From CAYTSA01 sp964440345 (GTDB taxonomy: Bacteria > Desulfobacterota > Desulfovibrionia > Desulfovibrionales > Desulfovibrionaceae), in contig CAYTSA010000137.1 in assembly GCA_964440345.1 (NCBI GenBank), forward strand, positions 1-5,141: a stretch of 5,141 nt of DNA, read 5' to 3'. Shown piece by piece: positions 1 to 5,103 of this stretch; positions within the stretch are counted from its first letter, which is position 1, and each line of letters begins with the position of its first letter. A program made the position numbers and the translations under genes. The notes beneath the pieces were generated by a model. The model made no database searches. It had not been told where the DNA came from and was given only the letters and a program-made list of their open reading frames with translations.

Positions 1-160
1 CCTCGACTTTACTGACAGATGTGGGAGCTTCGGAGCAAAGGGCATAGCCACATTTTGATAATTGAACTAGGTTGATTAACAGAGGAAGCTGTATATGAGA
101 GGACAACCAGCCCATCTAGACAGGCTATTGTTTCTCGGTAGTTGGCTGCAATGTAAGGGA
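1..160. other. AT-richer left edge with no convincing gene
   Basis: By eye this stretch is clearly richer in A and T than the rest of the window. All three rightward frames entering from the left edge close quickly: stops lie at 13-15, 56-58 and 45-47. At most the last 18 codons of a rightward gene (bases 2-58) could be present, and I do not recognise that peptide. No tRNA or rRNA feature is visible. It may be plain intergenic DNA or the eroded end of an acquired segment. Confidence 0.4.
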
Positions 161-179
161 AAATTTGCTATGCAAAACC

Positions 180-209
180 GCCCGACGGAGGAACCCTCCT
201 CCGTCGGGC
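180..209 (-). terminator. Perfect 13-bp hairpin, probable terminator of the leftward small gene
   Basis: Bases 180-192 and 197-209 are exact reverse complements (core CCCGACGGAGGA / TCCTCCGTCGGG plus a closing G-C pair) around a 4-base loop. On the minus strand the stem is followed by GGTTTTGC and a little later AAATTTT, a short interrupted T tract. It lies about 80 bases past the stop codon of the leftward gene at 291-500, so it fits as that gene's intrinsic terminator. The weak T run leaves some doubt; on the plus strand no T tract follows. Confidence 0.6.
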
Positions 210-290
210 AATCGGGATAACGTCCGTGCCGCCTTTTCCGCGCTGGCTGCACGGGTGCGCCTGCAATACGCCGGCTTGCGTTGCGGGGCC

Positions 291-500
291 TCAGACCGTG
301 ACGTCGAGCTTGCCGCCGACGCCAGTGACGGCCTGGGCGGAAAGCCGGGTCTGACCTTGCGTCTTCACTGTTTCCGGTCCAGGCAGTCCGCTGGCGTCGG
401 CCTGGCCCACGGTTTTTGCGGCTGTGTCTGCAGCCAGTTTTTGTAAGTCAAGAGCATTTGCCATTCCGCCGAGTCCTGAGTGAGCTGTGAGAACATCCAT
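291..500 (-). CDS. Small protein, possible YjfB-like motility protein
   Basis: This encodes 69 residues with no membrane segment, signal peptide or cysteine. The start is well supported: a strong Shine-Dalgarno sequence GGAGGGG (506-512) lies 5 bases before the ATG. The protein opens with MDVL, has an Ala/Leu-rich, probably helical part (about residues 10-36), a Gly/Pro/Thr/Gln-rich middle, and ends GGKLDVTV. This layout, with an MD(I/V) start and a Gly-X-X-Leu-Asp-Val-like end in 60-70 residues, recalls the small putative motility proteins of the YjfB family, but similarity by eye is weak. Support from context is better: a sigma-28-like flagellar promoter (545-572) would give a leader of about 38 bases, and a hairpin terminator follows at 180-209, so it looks like a single-gene transcript. 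If the assignment is wrong, it remains a well-formed small gene of unknown function. Confidence 0.7.
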   Translation of the reverse strand: MDVLTAHSGLGGMANALDLQKLAADTAAKTVGQADASGLPGPETVKTQGQTRLSAQAVTGVGGKLDVTV

Positions 501-544
501 TGGGTCCCCTCCACAAAGATTGGATGTGTGCGTTTCACTGTTAC

Positions 545-572
545 ATATCGGCGCAATGAGGGCGGTTCTTTA
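545..572 (-). promoter_or_regulatory. Candidate sigma-28 (FliA-type) flagellar promoter
   Basis: On the minus strand, TAAA (572-569, within CTAAAG) is followed after 16 bases by GCCGATAT (552-545). The enterobacterial FliA consensus is TAAA, 15 bases, GCCGATAA. The -10 element thus matches 7 of 8 positions and the -35 core 4 of 4, with a spacer one base longer than ideal. Transcription would begin near 538, leaving a leader of about 38 bases that carries the ribosome binding site of the small gene ending at 291. The match is seen; its function is inferred. Confidence 0.5.
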
Positions 573-579
573 GCCGCGG

Positions 580-599
580 TTTTGCATTTTCTTGCAAAA
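580..599. repeat. AT-rich 7-bp hairpin between two leftward genes
   Basis: TTTTGCA (580-586) and TGCAAAA (593-599) are perfect reverse complements around a 6-base loop. The hairpin lies 19 bases past the stop codon of the leftward gene at 618-932, just upstream of the candidate sigma-28 promoter. It could end that transcript, but the stem is AT-rich and no T tract follows on the minus strand, so it is at best a weak terminator. Confidence 0.35.
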
Positions 600-617
600 G
601 GCGTTTTCTGGACGTGA

Positions 618-932
618 TTACAGTTTCTTGCGGTCCAGCCGCGAAACCTCTTCCGGGTCGCACTCGCCGTGGGTGTACAAACGTATCTTGGTGGACCGGG
701 GAAACTCGCGCTTGAGCAATATCTTGAAAAGCTTGCGCAATTTGCGTTGGGGTATGTCCTCAAACCTCTCGGCGTGAAAGCCTTCCTCAAGCACCAGAAA
801 GGAATTCTCGCCCTGTCGGGAAAAAAGCACGGACCGGTTGCGCTTGTAGGTGCGCAGCTCCAGGCAGTGCCCCACAGGCATGGCGCTCAGCTTCTGCAGC
901 ACGGTGTCCAGGGCGGTGGCTTTGTCTATCAT
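618..932 (-). CDS. Conserved-looking hypothetical protein, 104 aa, second gene of a two-gene unit
   Basis: I do not recognise a named domain. The product is a small soluble, basic protein without signal peptide or membrane segment. It starts with a predicted helix (residues 1-17), then a probable beta-rich part holding GHCLELRTYKRNRSV (21-35) and SFLVLEEGF (44-52). A strongly basic helix follows at about 62-77 (PQRKLRKLFKILLKRE), then a strand (82-88) and a charged C terminus ending DRKKL. The basic patches suggest nucleic-acid or ribosome contact, but that is inference only. Its ATG (930-932) overlaps the stop codon of the winged-helix gene upstream as ATGA, and its own ribosome binding site is poor, so translation is probably coupled to that gene. 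The tight coupling suggests the two proteins share a process. Confidence 0.75.
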   Translation of the reverse strand: MIDKATALDTVLQKLSAMPVGHCLELRTYKRNRSVLFSRQGENSFLVLEEGFHAERFEDIPQRKLRKLFKILLKREFPRSTKIRLYTHGECDPEEVSRLDRKKL

Positions 933-1249
933 GCCTGCAAGTACGGCGGCCTCAGGTTCACGTCCAGATCCACGTCCTTGTTGCGAAAGTGGCGGCGGCC
1001 CTTGCGGGTGAGGCTGTAGTAGGTGTGGTTGCGGTGCTTGGAGACCTTGTTCCGCTTGTCAAGCCGGTAGCTGATCATGGTTCCGGTCACCCGCTCCAGG
1101 TATTGTGCCTTCTCCAGCGCCTTGACCCGGTCCTTGACGCGCTGGGGGTCCTCATTCAGCCGCTTGGCCAGCTTGGTGATGAACACTGGTCCGGTCCTGT
1201 GGATATAGTACAATATTTTTTCGTCAAGTTTTGGCAACGTATCAGACAT
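929..1249 (-). CDS. Winged-helix DNA-binding protein, DUF2250-like
   Basis: This is a 106-residue, very basic protein with the layout of a winged helix-turn-helix regulator. Helix 1 is about residues 7-18 (LDEKILYYIHRT). The helix-turn-helix spans about 23-46, with ITKLAKRLN as first helix and PQRVKDRVKALEKAQYL as recognition helix. A wing follows (52-64), and a C-terminal part (66-91) contains KRNKVSKHRNHTYYSLTRKG. The late H-TYY-LT-KG pattern resembles DUF2250 proteins as I remember them; no search was possible. No ligand-binding, metal or phosphoacceptor domain is visible, so what it senses is unknown. It is the first gene of a leftward pair, sharing an ATGA overlap with the 104-aa gene, and is divergent from the membrane sensor starting at 1373. 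The ATG has no strong Shine-Dalgarno sequence; a GATAAT hexamer (1261-1266, minus strand) lies only about 11 bases before it, which would give a very short leader if it were a -10 element. Confidence 0.75.
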   Translation of the reverse strand: MSDTLPKLDEKILYYIHRTGPVFITKLAKRLNEDPQRVKDRVKALEKAQYLERVTGTMISYRLDKRNKVSKHRNHTYYSLTRKGRRHFRNKDVDLDVNLRPPYLQA

Positions 1250-1290
1250 GCATACAGGCTATATTATCCCGAGCGGACAGGGCAAGCCGC

Positions 1291-1345
1291 GTGCAAATCC
1301 TCACATGGGCTGCTTGCGTCTTGCGCTCCGAGTGCAAATGCGCAA
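1291..1345. promoter_or_regulatory. Candidate operator cluster in the divergent intergenic region
   Basis: The word GTGCAAAT occurs exactly at 1291-1298 and again at 1332-1339, 41 bases apart, close to four helical turns. A variant, GCGCAAAT, follows directly at 1340-1347. In addition TTGCGC (1321-1326) and GCGCAA (1340-1345) form an inverted repeat with a 13-base spacer, and TTGCGT sits just before at 1314-1319. The cluster lies between the divergent starts of the winged-helix gene and the sensor gene, the usual place for an operator serving both. Binding by the neighbouring winged-helix protein is inference. Confidence 0.35.
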
Positions 1346-1372
1346 ATATGACCCATTCTCCACGAGACAGCT

Positions 1373-2314
1373 ATGACATCCACCCCAGACTCCTTTTCCC
1401 CGCCCCAACGCTCCGGCTCCTGGCTGGCCGCGGCCCTGTTGCTCTTTTGCGTCACTATGGCCGGCGTGGCCGGCTATGCCGTGCATGACGCCCGCTCCGA
1501 CCGGCGCACAGAAGCTTTAGCAGCCTTGGAGCTGAACGCCCGGGAGACAGCCGTGGAATATGCAGCACTCATCGCTGCTGGGCGGGACATGCTCAAGGCC
1601 CTGGCCCAGGTGGAGGACGTGCGCAGCGGCCAGCCTGGCGGCTGCAGTGATGTTCTGCACCGGGTTGACCAACAGTACGAACGTTTTATCAGCTTTACCC
1701 GCGTGAACGCTTACGGACACATCATATGCAGCTCCTCCCAGCTGAACGCCGCCGGCAGAGACGTCTCCGGGGCCGAGCATTTCAAAAACGCAGTGCGGAC
1801 TCGACATTTTGCTCTCAGCTCCTTTACGACAGACCCGGTCACAGGCAAGCCTGTCATCGTCTTTAGCCTGCCCATTCTGGACGCTGGAGGGCGTGTGCTG
1901 GGCACGGTGAACGCTGGGCTGGACATGGACTGGCTGCTCAGCCAACTGACTGCGCTGCAGTTGACCCACGATGTGGAGGCCGTGGTGTTCGACCGTAGCG
2001 GCCGGGTGCTCACCGCCTTTGCGCAGTCCGGGGAGGGCGGCCCCTCCATGGGCCGCACTACGCTGGGGGAGCTAGTGTTTAAACACCACAACGGGGCCCG
2101 GGAGTATCGGGCCGGGCCGGGCCGCATGGTGCTGGCCGGCTTTGCCTCGCTGGAAGAGGCGCCCGGCGGCTTGTACATTGTTTTCATTCAGGATACCGAC
2201 GCGGCTCTGGCCGGCGCCTGGCGGGACGCACTGCCCATGGTCAGTGTTGCCGCTATCTCGCTGCTGCTGGCCATGCTGCTGGCCTGGCTGGCCAGGCCAA
2301 GGCGTGAGGAGTAA
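1373..2314 (+). CDS. Membrane sensor with periplasmic double-Cache-like domain and no output domain
   Basis: The 313-residue product has an N-terminal membrane segment (about 17-37), a periplasmic domain (about 40-284), a second membrane segment (about 287-306) and a short positive tail ending RPRREE. The periplasmic part reads like a dCache sensor of histidine kinases and diguanylate cyclases: a long helix with ARETAVEYAALIAAGRDMLKALAQVEDV (about residues 56-83), then strands with NAYGHIICSS (112-121), a GRDVSGAEHFKNAV helix (128-141), TGKPVIVFSLPI (157-168) and GGRVLGTVNAGLDMDWL (172-188). A membrane-distal to proximal second half begins near VEAVVFDRSGRVL (201-213). Such domains bind small molecules such as amino or organic acids; the ligand here cannot be told. 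Unusually, nothing follows the second membrane segment: no HAMP, PAS, kinase or GGDEF domain. An in-frame stop at 1349-1351 rules out a longer N terminus; the ribosome binding site is weak. It is divergent from the winged-helix operon. Confidence 0.8.
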   Translation: MTSTPDSFSPPQRSGSWLAAALLLFCVTMAGVAGYAVHDARSDRRTEALAALELNARETAVEYAALIAAGRDMLKALAQVEDVRSGQPGGCSDVLHRVDQQYERFISFTRVNAYGHIICSSSQLNAAGRDVSGAEHFKNAVRTRHFALSSFTTDPVTGKPVIVFSLPILDAGGRVLGTVNAGLDMDWLLSQLTALQLTHDVEAVVFDRSGRVLTAFAQSGEGGPSMGRTTLGELVFKHHNGAREYRAGPGRMVLAGFASLEEAPGGLYIVFIQDTDAALAGAWRDALPMVSVAAISLLLAMLLAWLARPRREE

Positions 2315-2572
2315 CCGCAGAGAGTCACACACGAGCGTGAAGACGAAAAACGTAGCCCGCTATGCCCAGTCCAGGCCCCTCGCTTCGGCCGCCTGCCAAG
2401 CGCAGAGTGTGCTGCGCACGGTGAACGTAAAAATTACCATATAACGCCGCCCCCTTGCGCCGCTACGCGGCTACGGGGATGCGGCTGTCGCAGCCCTGGG
2501 GCTCGCTGCGCGCGCCCCCGCCTTCGGCTTCGGGCTGCTCACTTTATTCCGCTTTGACTAGCGATGTTGGGT
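2315..2572. other. Non-coding region between convergent sensor and fabI genes
   Basis: These 258 bases separate the rightward sensor gene from the leftward fabI gene. No reading frame continues the sensor into a HAMP or catalytic domain: the two other forward frames show no recognisable protein. A 6-bp perfect hairpin, GCGCAG / CTGCGC (2400-2405, 2412-2417), follows the sensor gene but lacks a T tract. The right part (2441-2540) is a GC-rich set of hairpins listed separately. No classical intrinsic terminator could be identified for either convergent gene. Confidence 0.6.
2459..2538. repeat. GC-rich cluster of nested hairpins downstream of fabI
   Basis: Several perfect inverted repeats are packed together: GCCGC / GCGGC (2459-2463, 2467-2471); GGCTG / CAGCC (2483-2487, 2491-2495); and GCAGCCC / GGGCTGC (2490-2496, 2532-2538). 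The last encloses two further stems, GGGGC / GCCCC (2498-2502, 2514-2518) and GCC-TTC-GGC (2520-2528). The second and third are mutually exclusive. The outer 7-bp stem with two inner hairpins gives a possible three-way junction. It may help end or stabilise the fabI transcript, or be a REP-like extragenic element; copy number cannot be judged here. Confidence 0.45.
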
Positions 2573-3337
2573 TTACACGCCCATGATGTTGTAGCCAGAG
2601 TCCACAAACACCACGTCGCCCGTGGTGCCTGAGGCCAGGTCCGAGGCCAGGTACAGCGCGCATTTGCCCACGTCTTTCGAGGTGATGTTCCGGCGCAGCG
2701 GCGCCTTCTCTTCTATGGTGGAAAGAATGGTCTTGAAGTCCTTGATGGCCGAGGCCGCCACGGTCTTGACCGGCCCGGCGCTGATGGCGTTCACCCGCAC
2801 GCCCTTCTGTCCCAGGTCCACGGCCAAGTAGCGCACGCTGGACTCCAGCGCGGCCTTGGCCACGCCCATGGCGTTGTAGTTGGCCACCACCTTGCCAGAG
2901 CCGTAGTAGCTCATGGTGATGACCGACCCGCCCGGGTTGAACATGGGCTCAAAGGCCCGACACAGCGCCACCAACGAGTAGGCCGAAACGTCCAGGGCTA
3001 TCTGAAACCCCTCGCGGCTGGTGTCTATGAACCGGCCCATCAGGTCCTCGCGCCGGGCAAAGGCGATGGAGTGAATAACGATGTCCACATCGCCCCAGTT
3101 TTCCTTCACCGTGGCCGCGGCGCGTTCAATGTCCTCGTCGTACTGCACGTTGCACTGCATCAAAAATTCGCCGTCGAATTCATTACAGATGGGCTCGATG
3201 CGCTTTTTCACCGCGTCCGCCGAATAGCTGAAGGCCAGCCGCGCGCCGTGAGCCTTGAACTGCTGGGCCACGCCGTAGGCGATGGACCGTTCGTTGACTA
3301 TGCCGAATATGAGGGCTTTTTTTCCTTTCAAAAGCAT
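2573..3337 (-). CDS. fabI: Enoyl-[acyl-carrier-protein] reductase (NADH) FabI
   Basis: This cytoplasmic enzyme reduces the trans-2 double bond of enoyl-ACP in the last step of each fatty-acid elongation cycle. The 254 residues match the usual FabI length and fold, a short-chain dehydrogenase relative. The dinucleotide-binding segment is FGIVNERSIAYGVA (11-24), the FabI version of the glycine motif. The catalytic residues lie in SYYGSGKVVANYNAMGVAK (143-161): Tyr144, Tyr154 and Lys161, with the Tyr-six-Lys spacing typical of the family. RVNAISAGPVKT (181-192) and the end GDVVFVDSGYNIMGV complete it. The HSIAFA stretch (89-94) carries Ala92 where E. coli has Gly93, as in Staphylococcus-type FabI. 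The ATG follows a strong Shine-Dalgarno sequence, GGAGGA (3343-3348), by 5 bases. It lies 105 bases downstream of cobA-hemD on the same strand, so it may be read from that transcript or from its own promoter. Confidence 0.97.
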   Translation of the reverse strand: MLLKGKKALIFGIVNERSIAYGVAQQFKAHGARLAFSYSADAVKKRIEPICNEFDGEFLMQCNVQYDEDIERAAATVKENWGDVDIVIHSIAFARREDLMGRFIDTSREGFQIALDVSAYSLVALCRAFEPMFNPGGSVITMSYYGSGKVVANYNAMGVAKAALESSVRYLAVDLGQKGVRVNAISAGPVKTVAASAIKDFKTILSTIEEKAPLRRNITSKDVGKCALYLASDLASGTTGDVVFVDSGYNIMGV

Positions 3338-3371
3338 GAGCGTCCTCCGGTTGGGTGCGTGATGGAATACA

Positions 3372-3400
3372 AAGATACCCGGCTAACGAAAAAAAGTCGA
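3372..3400 (-). promoter_or_regulatory. Weak candidate sigma-70 promoter for fabI
   Basis: In the 105-base gap upstream of fabI the minus strand reads TCGACT (3400-3395), 17 bases, TATCTT (3377-3372). Each hexamer matches its consensus (TTGACA, TATAAT) at four of six positions, with ideal spacing. The spacer contains a run of seven T. The match is only moderate, and readthrough from cobA-hemD is equally possible since no good terminator separates the genes. Confidence 0.25.
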
Positions 3401-3442
3401 CCGGGCGGCGAAGATGGTGAAAGTAAATGCAAACTTGTACCG

Positions 3443-4957
3443 CTATTTCTTCACTATAAACGCCTTCGCCACAGCCTCCACCAGGGCCGGGATGGTGTAG
3501 TCCTCGGGCTGGATGTCTGGCGCAAAGCCGTGCTTTTCCAGGGTCTGGGCGGTCACCGGGCCGATGCAAGCCAGCTTCACCTGGGGGTTGTCCTTGAGCG
3601 TCTGCGGGTCCACGGCTGTGAAAAAATTCTCCACCGTGGACGAGCTGGCAAAGGTGACGCAGTGGATGGCGCCTTGCTTGATGTTCTCCAGCACTTCGTC
3701 CCGGCCCTCGTTTGAGGGCTTGGTTTCGTACACGGGCAGCACGTCCACCTGTGCCCCGGCCTTGCGCAGCTCTTCCGGCAATACCTCCCGGGCCTCTTTG
3801 GCCCGGGGGATGAGAACCCGGGCGCCCTGCACGCCTCTTTCCAGCAACCCCGACACCACGTTCTCGGCCACGTACTTGTCTGGTACGAAGTCAGCCTTCA
3901 CGCCCTTGTCCGCCAGGGCCGCGGCCGTGGCCGGGCCTATGGCGGCTACCGAAATGCCTCCCAGCACGCGGGTGTCCAGACCGGTTTCGGCCAGCGTCTT
4001 CCAGAAATACTTGACCCCGTTCACCGAGGTGAAGACCAGCCAATCGTAGTGAGCCAAACCGAAAATAGCCTCCTCCACTGCGCCGTAGTCGTCCAGGGCC
4101 TGGATGTCGATGGTGGGGAACTGGTAGACGCAGGCGCCCAGGTCCTGCAGCATGTTAGCCAGCTCGCTGGCCTGCTCCCGCGCCCGGGTGACCACCACGC
4201 CCTTGCCCAGCAGGGGCTTGTTCTCAAACCAGCCCAGCCGGCTGTGCAACCGGCACACCTGGCCCACCACGATGAGGCTGGGGGCCTTGAAGCCCAGGGC
4301 CGCCGCTTCGTCAGCCACCTTGTCCAGGGTGGACACGTGCGACCGGTGTTGGCAGGTCGTGCCCCAGCGGATCAGGGCCACGGGCGTGTCCGGCGCCAGG
4401 CCGTTGTCCATCAAATTCTTGGCGATCATGGGCAGGTTCTTCATGCCCATGAAAAAGACCAGTGTGGATGCGGACTTGGCCAAAGCGTCCCAGTGCAGGG
4501 CGGACTCGTCCTTGGCCGGGTCTTCATGGCCCGTAATAAAACTTACGCTGGAAGCATAGGCCCGGTGCGTCAGCGGAATGCCGGCGTAGGCCGGGGCCGC
4601 CACAGCCGAGGTCACGCCCGGCGCCACCTCGAACTCCACGCCCGCGTCCAGTAATTCCTCGGCTTCCTCGGCGCCGCGGCCGAAGACGTAGGGGTCGCCG
4701 CCCTTGAGCCGGGCCACCACCTTGCCCTCCTTGGCCTTCTGCACCAACAGCTCGTTTATCTTGTCCTGGGGCAGGGTGTGGTCGCCGCCCTTCTTGCCCA
4801 CATAGAACATCTCCGCGTCCGGCCGGCAAAAGTCCAGAAAAGCCTTGTTCGCCAGGTAGTCGTAAACCACCACGTCCGCCGTTTCCAATATTTTCTTGGC
4901 CTTGAGCGTCAGCAACCCGGGATCGCCCGGGCCCGCGCCTATCAAATACACCGTCAT
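3443..4957 (-). CDS. cobA-hemD: Bifunctional uroporphyrinogen-III C-methyltransferase / uroporphyrinogen-III synthase (CobA-HemD fusion)
   Basis: One 504-residue cytoplasmic protein joins two steps of tetrapyrrole synthesis. Residues 1-245 are the SAM-dependent methyltransferase that converts uroporphyrinogen III to precorrin-2. They carry VYLIGAGPGDPGLLTLKA (3-20), ARLKGGDPYVFGRGAEEAEE (82-101), PGVTSAVAAPAYAGIPLTHR (113-132) and, near the end, APSLIVVGQV (225-234). Residues 251-500 are uroporphyrinogen-III synthase, which closes hydroxymethylbilane with ring-D inversion: GKGVVVTRAREQ (251-262), VFTSVNGVKYF (308-318), AAIGPATAAAL (338-348), VTFASSSTVENF (434-445), CIGPVTAQTL (464-473). The HemD activity comes first in the pathway although it is C-terminal here. 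Such fusions are described in Desulfovibrio, where precorrin-2 feeds siroheme, cobalamin and the siroheme-dependent heme route. No precorrin-2 dehydrogenase/ferrochelatase domain is attached. The ATG is supported by AAGGAG (4963-4968), 5 bases away. fabI follows downstream. Confidence 0.96.
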   Translation of the reverse strand: MTVYLIGAGPGDPGLLTLKAKKILETADVVVYDYLANKAFLDFCRPDAEMFYVGKKGGDHTLPQDKINELLVQKAKEGKVVARLKGGDPYVFGRGAEEAEELLDAGVEFEVAPGVTSAVAAPAYAGIPLTHRAYASSVSFITGHEDPAKDESALHWDALAKSASTLVFFMGMKNLPMIAKNLMDNGLAPDTPVALIRWGTTCQHRSHVSTLDKVADEAAALGFKAPSLIVVGQVCRLHSRLGWFENKPLLGKGVVVTRAREQASELANMLQDLGACVYQFPTIDIQALDDYGAVEEAIFGLAHYDWLVFTSVNGVKYFWKTLAETGLDTRVLGGISVAAIGPATAAALADKGVKADFVPDKYVAENVVSGLLERGVQGARVLIPRAKEAREVLPEELRKAGAQVDVLPVYETKPSNEGRDEVLENIKQGAIHCVTFASSSTVENFFTAVDPQTLKDNPQVKLACIGPVTAQTLEKHGFAPDIQPEDYTIPALVEAVAKAFIVKK

Positions 4958-4985
4958 TGGGACTCCTTAAAAAAAGGTTGTCTTC

Positions 4986-5023
4986 CTGAGGGGGAAACCT
5001 CTTGAAAGAGGTTTTCCCCTCAG
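4986..5023 (-). promoter_or_regulatory. Long hairpin in the DNA just upstream of cobA-hemD
   Basis: Bases 4986-5002 and 5007-5023 pair over 17 positions with a single G-U wobble (4994 with 5015) around a TGAA tetraloop. On the minus strand the stem is followed by 10 bases and then seven T (4975-4969), and directly after that comes the Shine-Dalgarno sequence of cobA-hemD. The T run is too far from the stem for a classical terminator, but it could end leftward transcripts from outside the window or act in the cobA-hemD leader. On the plus strand a C-rich stretch follows and no T tract. Confidence 0.6.
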
Positions 5024-5046
5024 ACTCCCCTTTCCAGAACTTTTTA
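5008..5046 (+). repeat. Left copy of a facing intergenic repeat pair
   Basis: This C-rich then T-rich stretch ends ACTTTTTA (5039-5046). It aligns without gaps to the reverse complement of 5104-5141, with 28 of 38 positions identical and the nine innermost all equal. Its outer part is the right arm of the long hairpin at 4986-5023. From memory, similar blocks recur between genes in Desulfovibrio genomes; this could not be tested here. Confidence 0.5.
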
Positions 5047-5052
5047 CGACGT

Positions 5053-5067
5053 CCGCGCTTCGCGCGG
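5053..5067. repeat. Small GC-rich hairpin between the facing repeats
   Basis: CCGCGC (5053-5058) and GCGCGG (5062-5067) are perfect reverse complements around a TTC loop. It sits between the two facing repeat copies and about 100 bases upstream of cobA-hemD. It may be part of a larger composite repeat; there is no T tract beside it. Confidence 0.45.
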
Positions 5068-5103
5068 TCGAGGACTATTGCAAACCCACTTTTCACATAC
5101 TCA

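Noticed and set aside
95..220. A 41-codon rightward frame starting ATG at 95 with GAGGAA 8 bases before it
   Set aside because: Although the ribosome binding site is plausible, the frame runs straight through the perfect hairpin at 180-209 and ends just after it; the peptide is low in recognisable features. More likely chance than a gene.
165..446. Rightward 93-codon frame across the hairpin and antisense to the 69-aa gene
   Set aside because: No ribosome binding site, crosses the terminator hairpin, Arg/Cys-rich shadow composition.
365..790. Leftward 141-codon frame overlapping two better-supported leftward genes
   Set aside because: It overlaps the 618-932 and 291-500 genes in another frame, has no ribosome binding site, and shows no recognisable domain.
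2142..2444. Forward frame running past the end of the sensor gene, considered as a frameshifted output domain
   Set aside because: Its translation after 2300 shows no HAMP, PAS, kinase or GGDEF character, so it does not rescue the missing domain.
3183..3715. Frames on both strands bridging fabI and cobA-hemD
   Set aside because: They are shadows of the two strongly supported genes and read through the intergenic region without start signals or known domains.
4524..5096. Leftward 190-codon frame starting in the repeat region upstream of cobA-hemD
   Set aside because: Most of it is an alternate frame of cobA-hemD with Gly/Arg-rich nonsense typical of GC-rich shadows; its first 40 codons are a translation of the intergenic repeat and hairpin.
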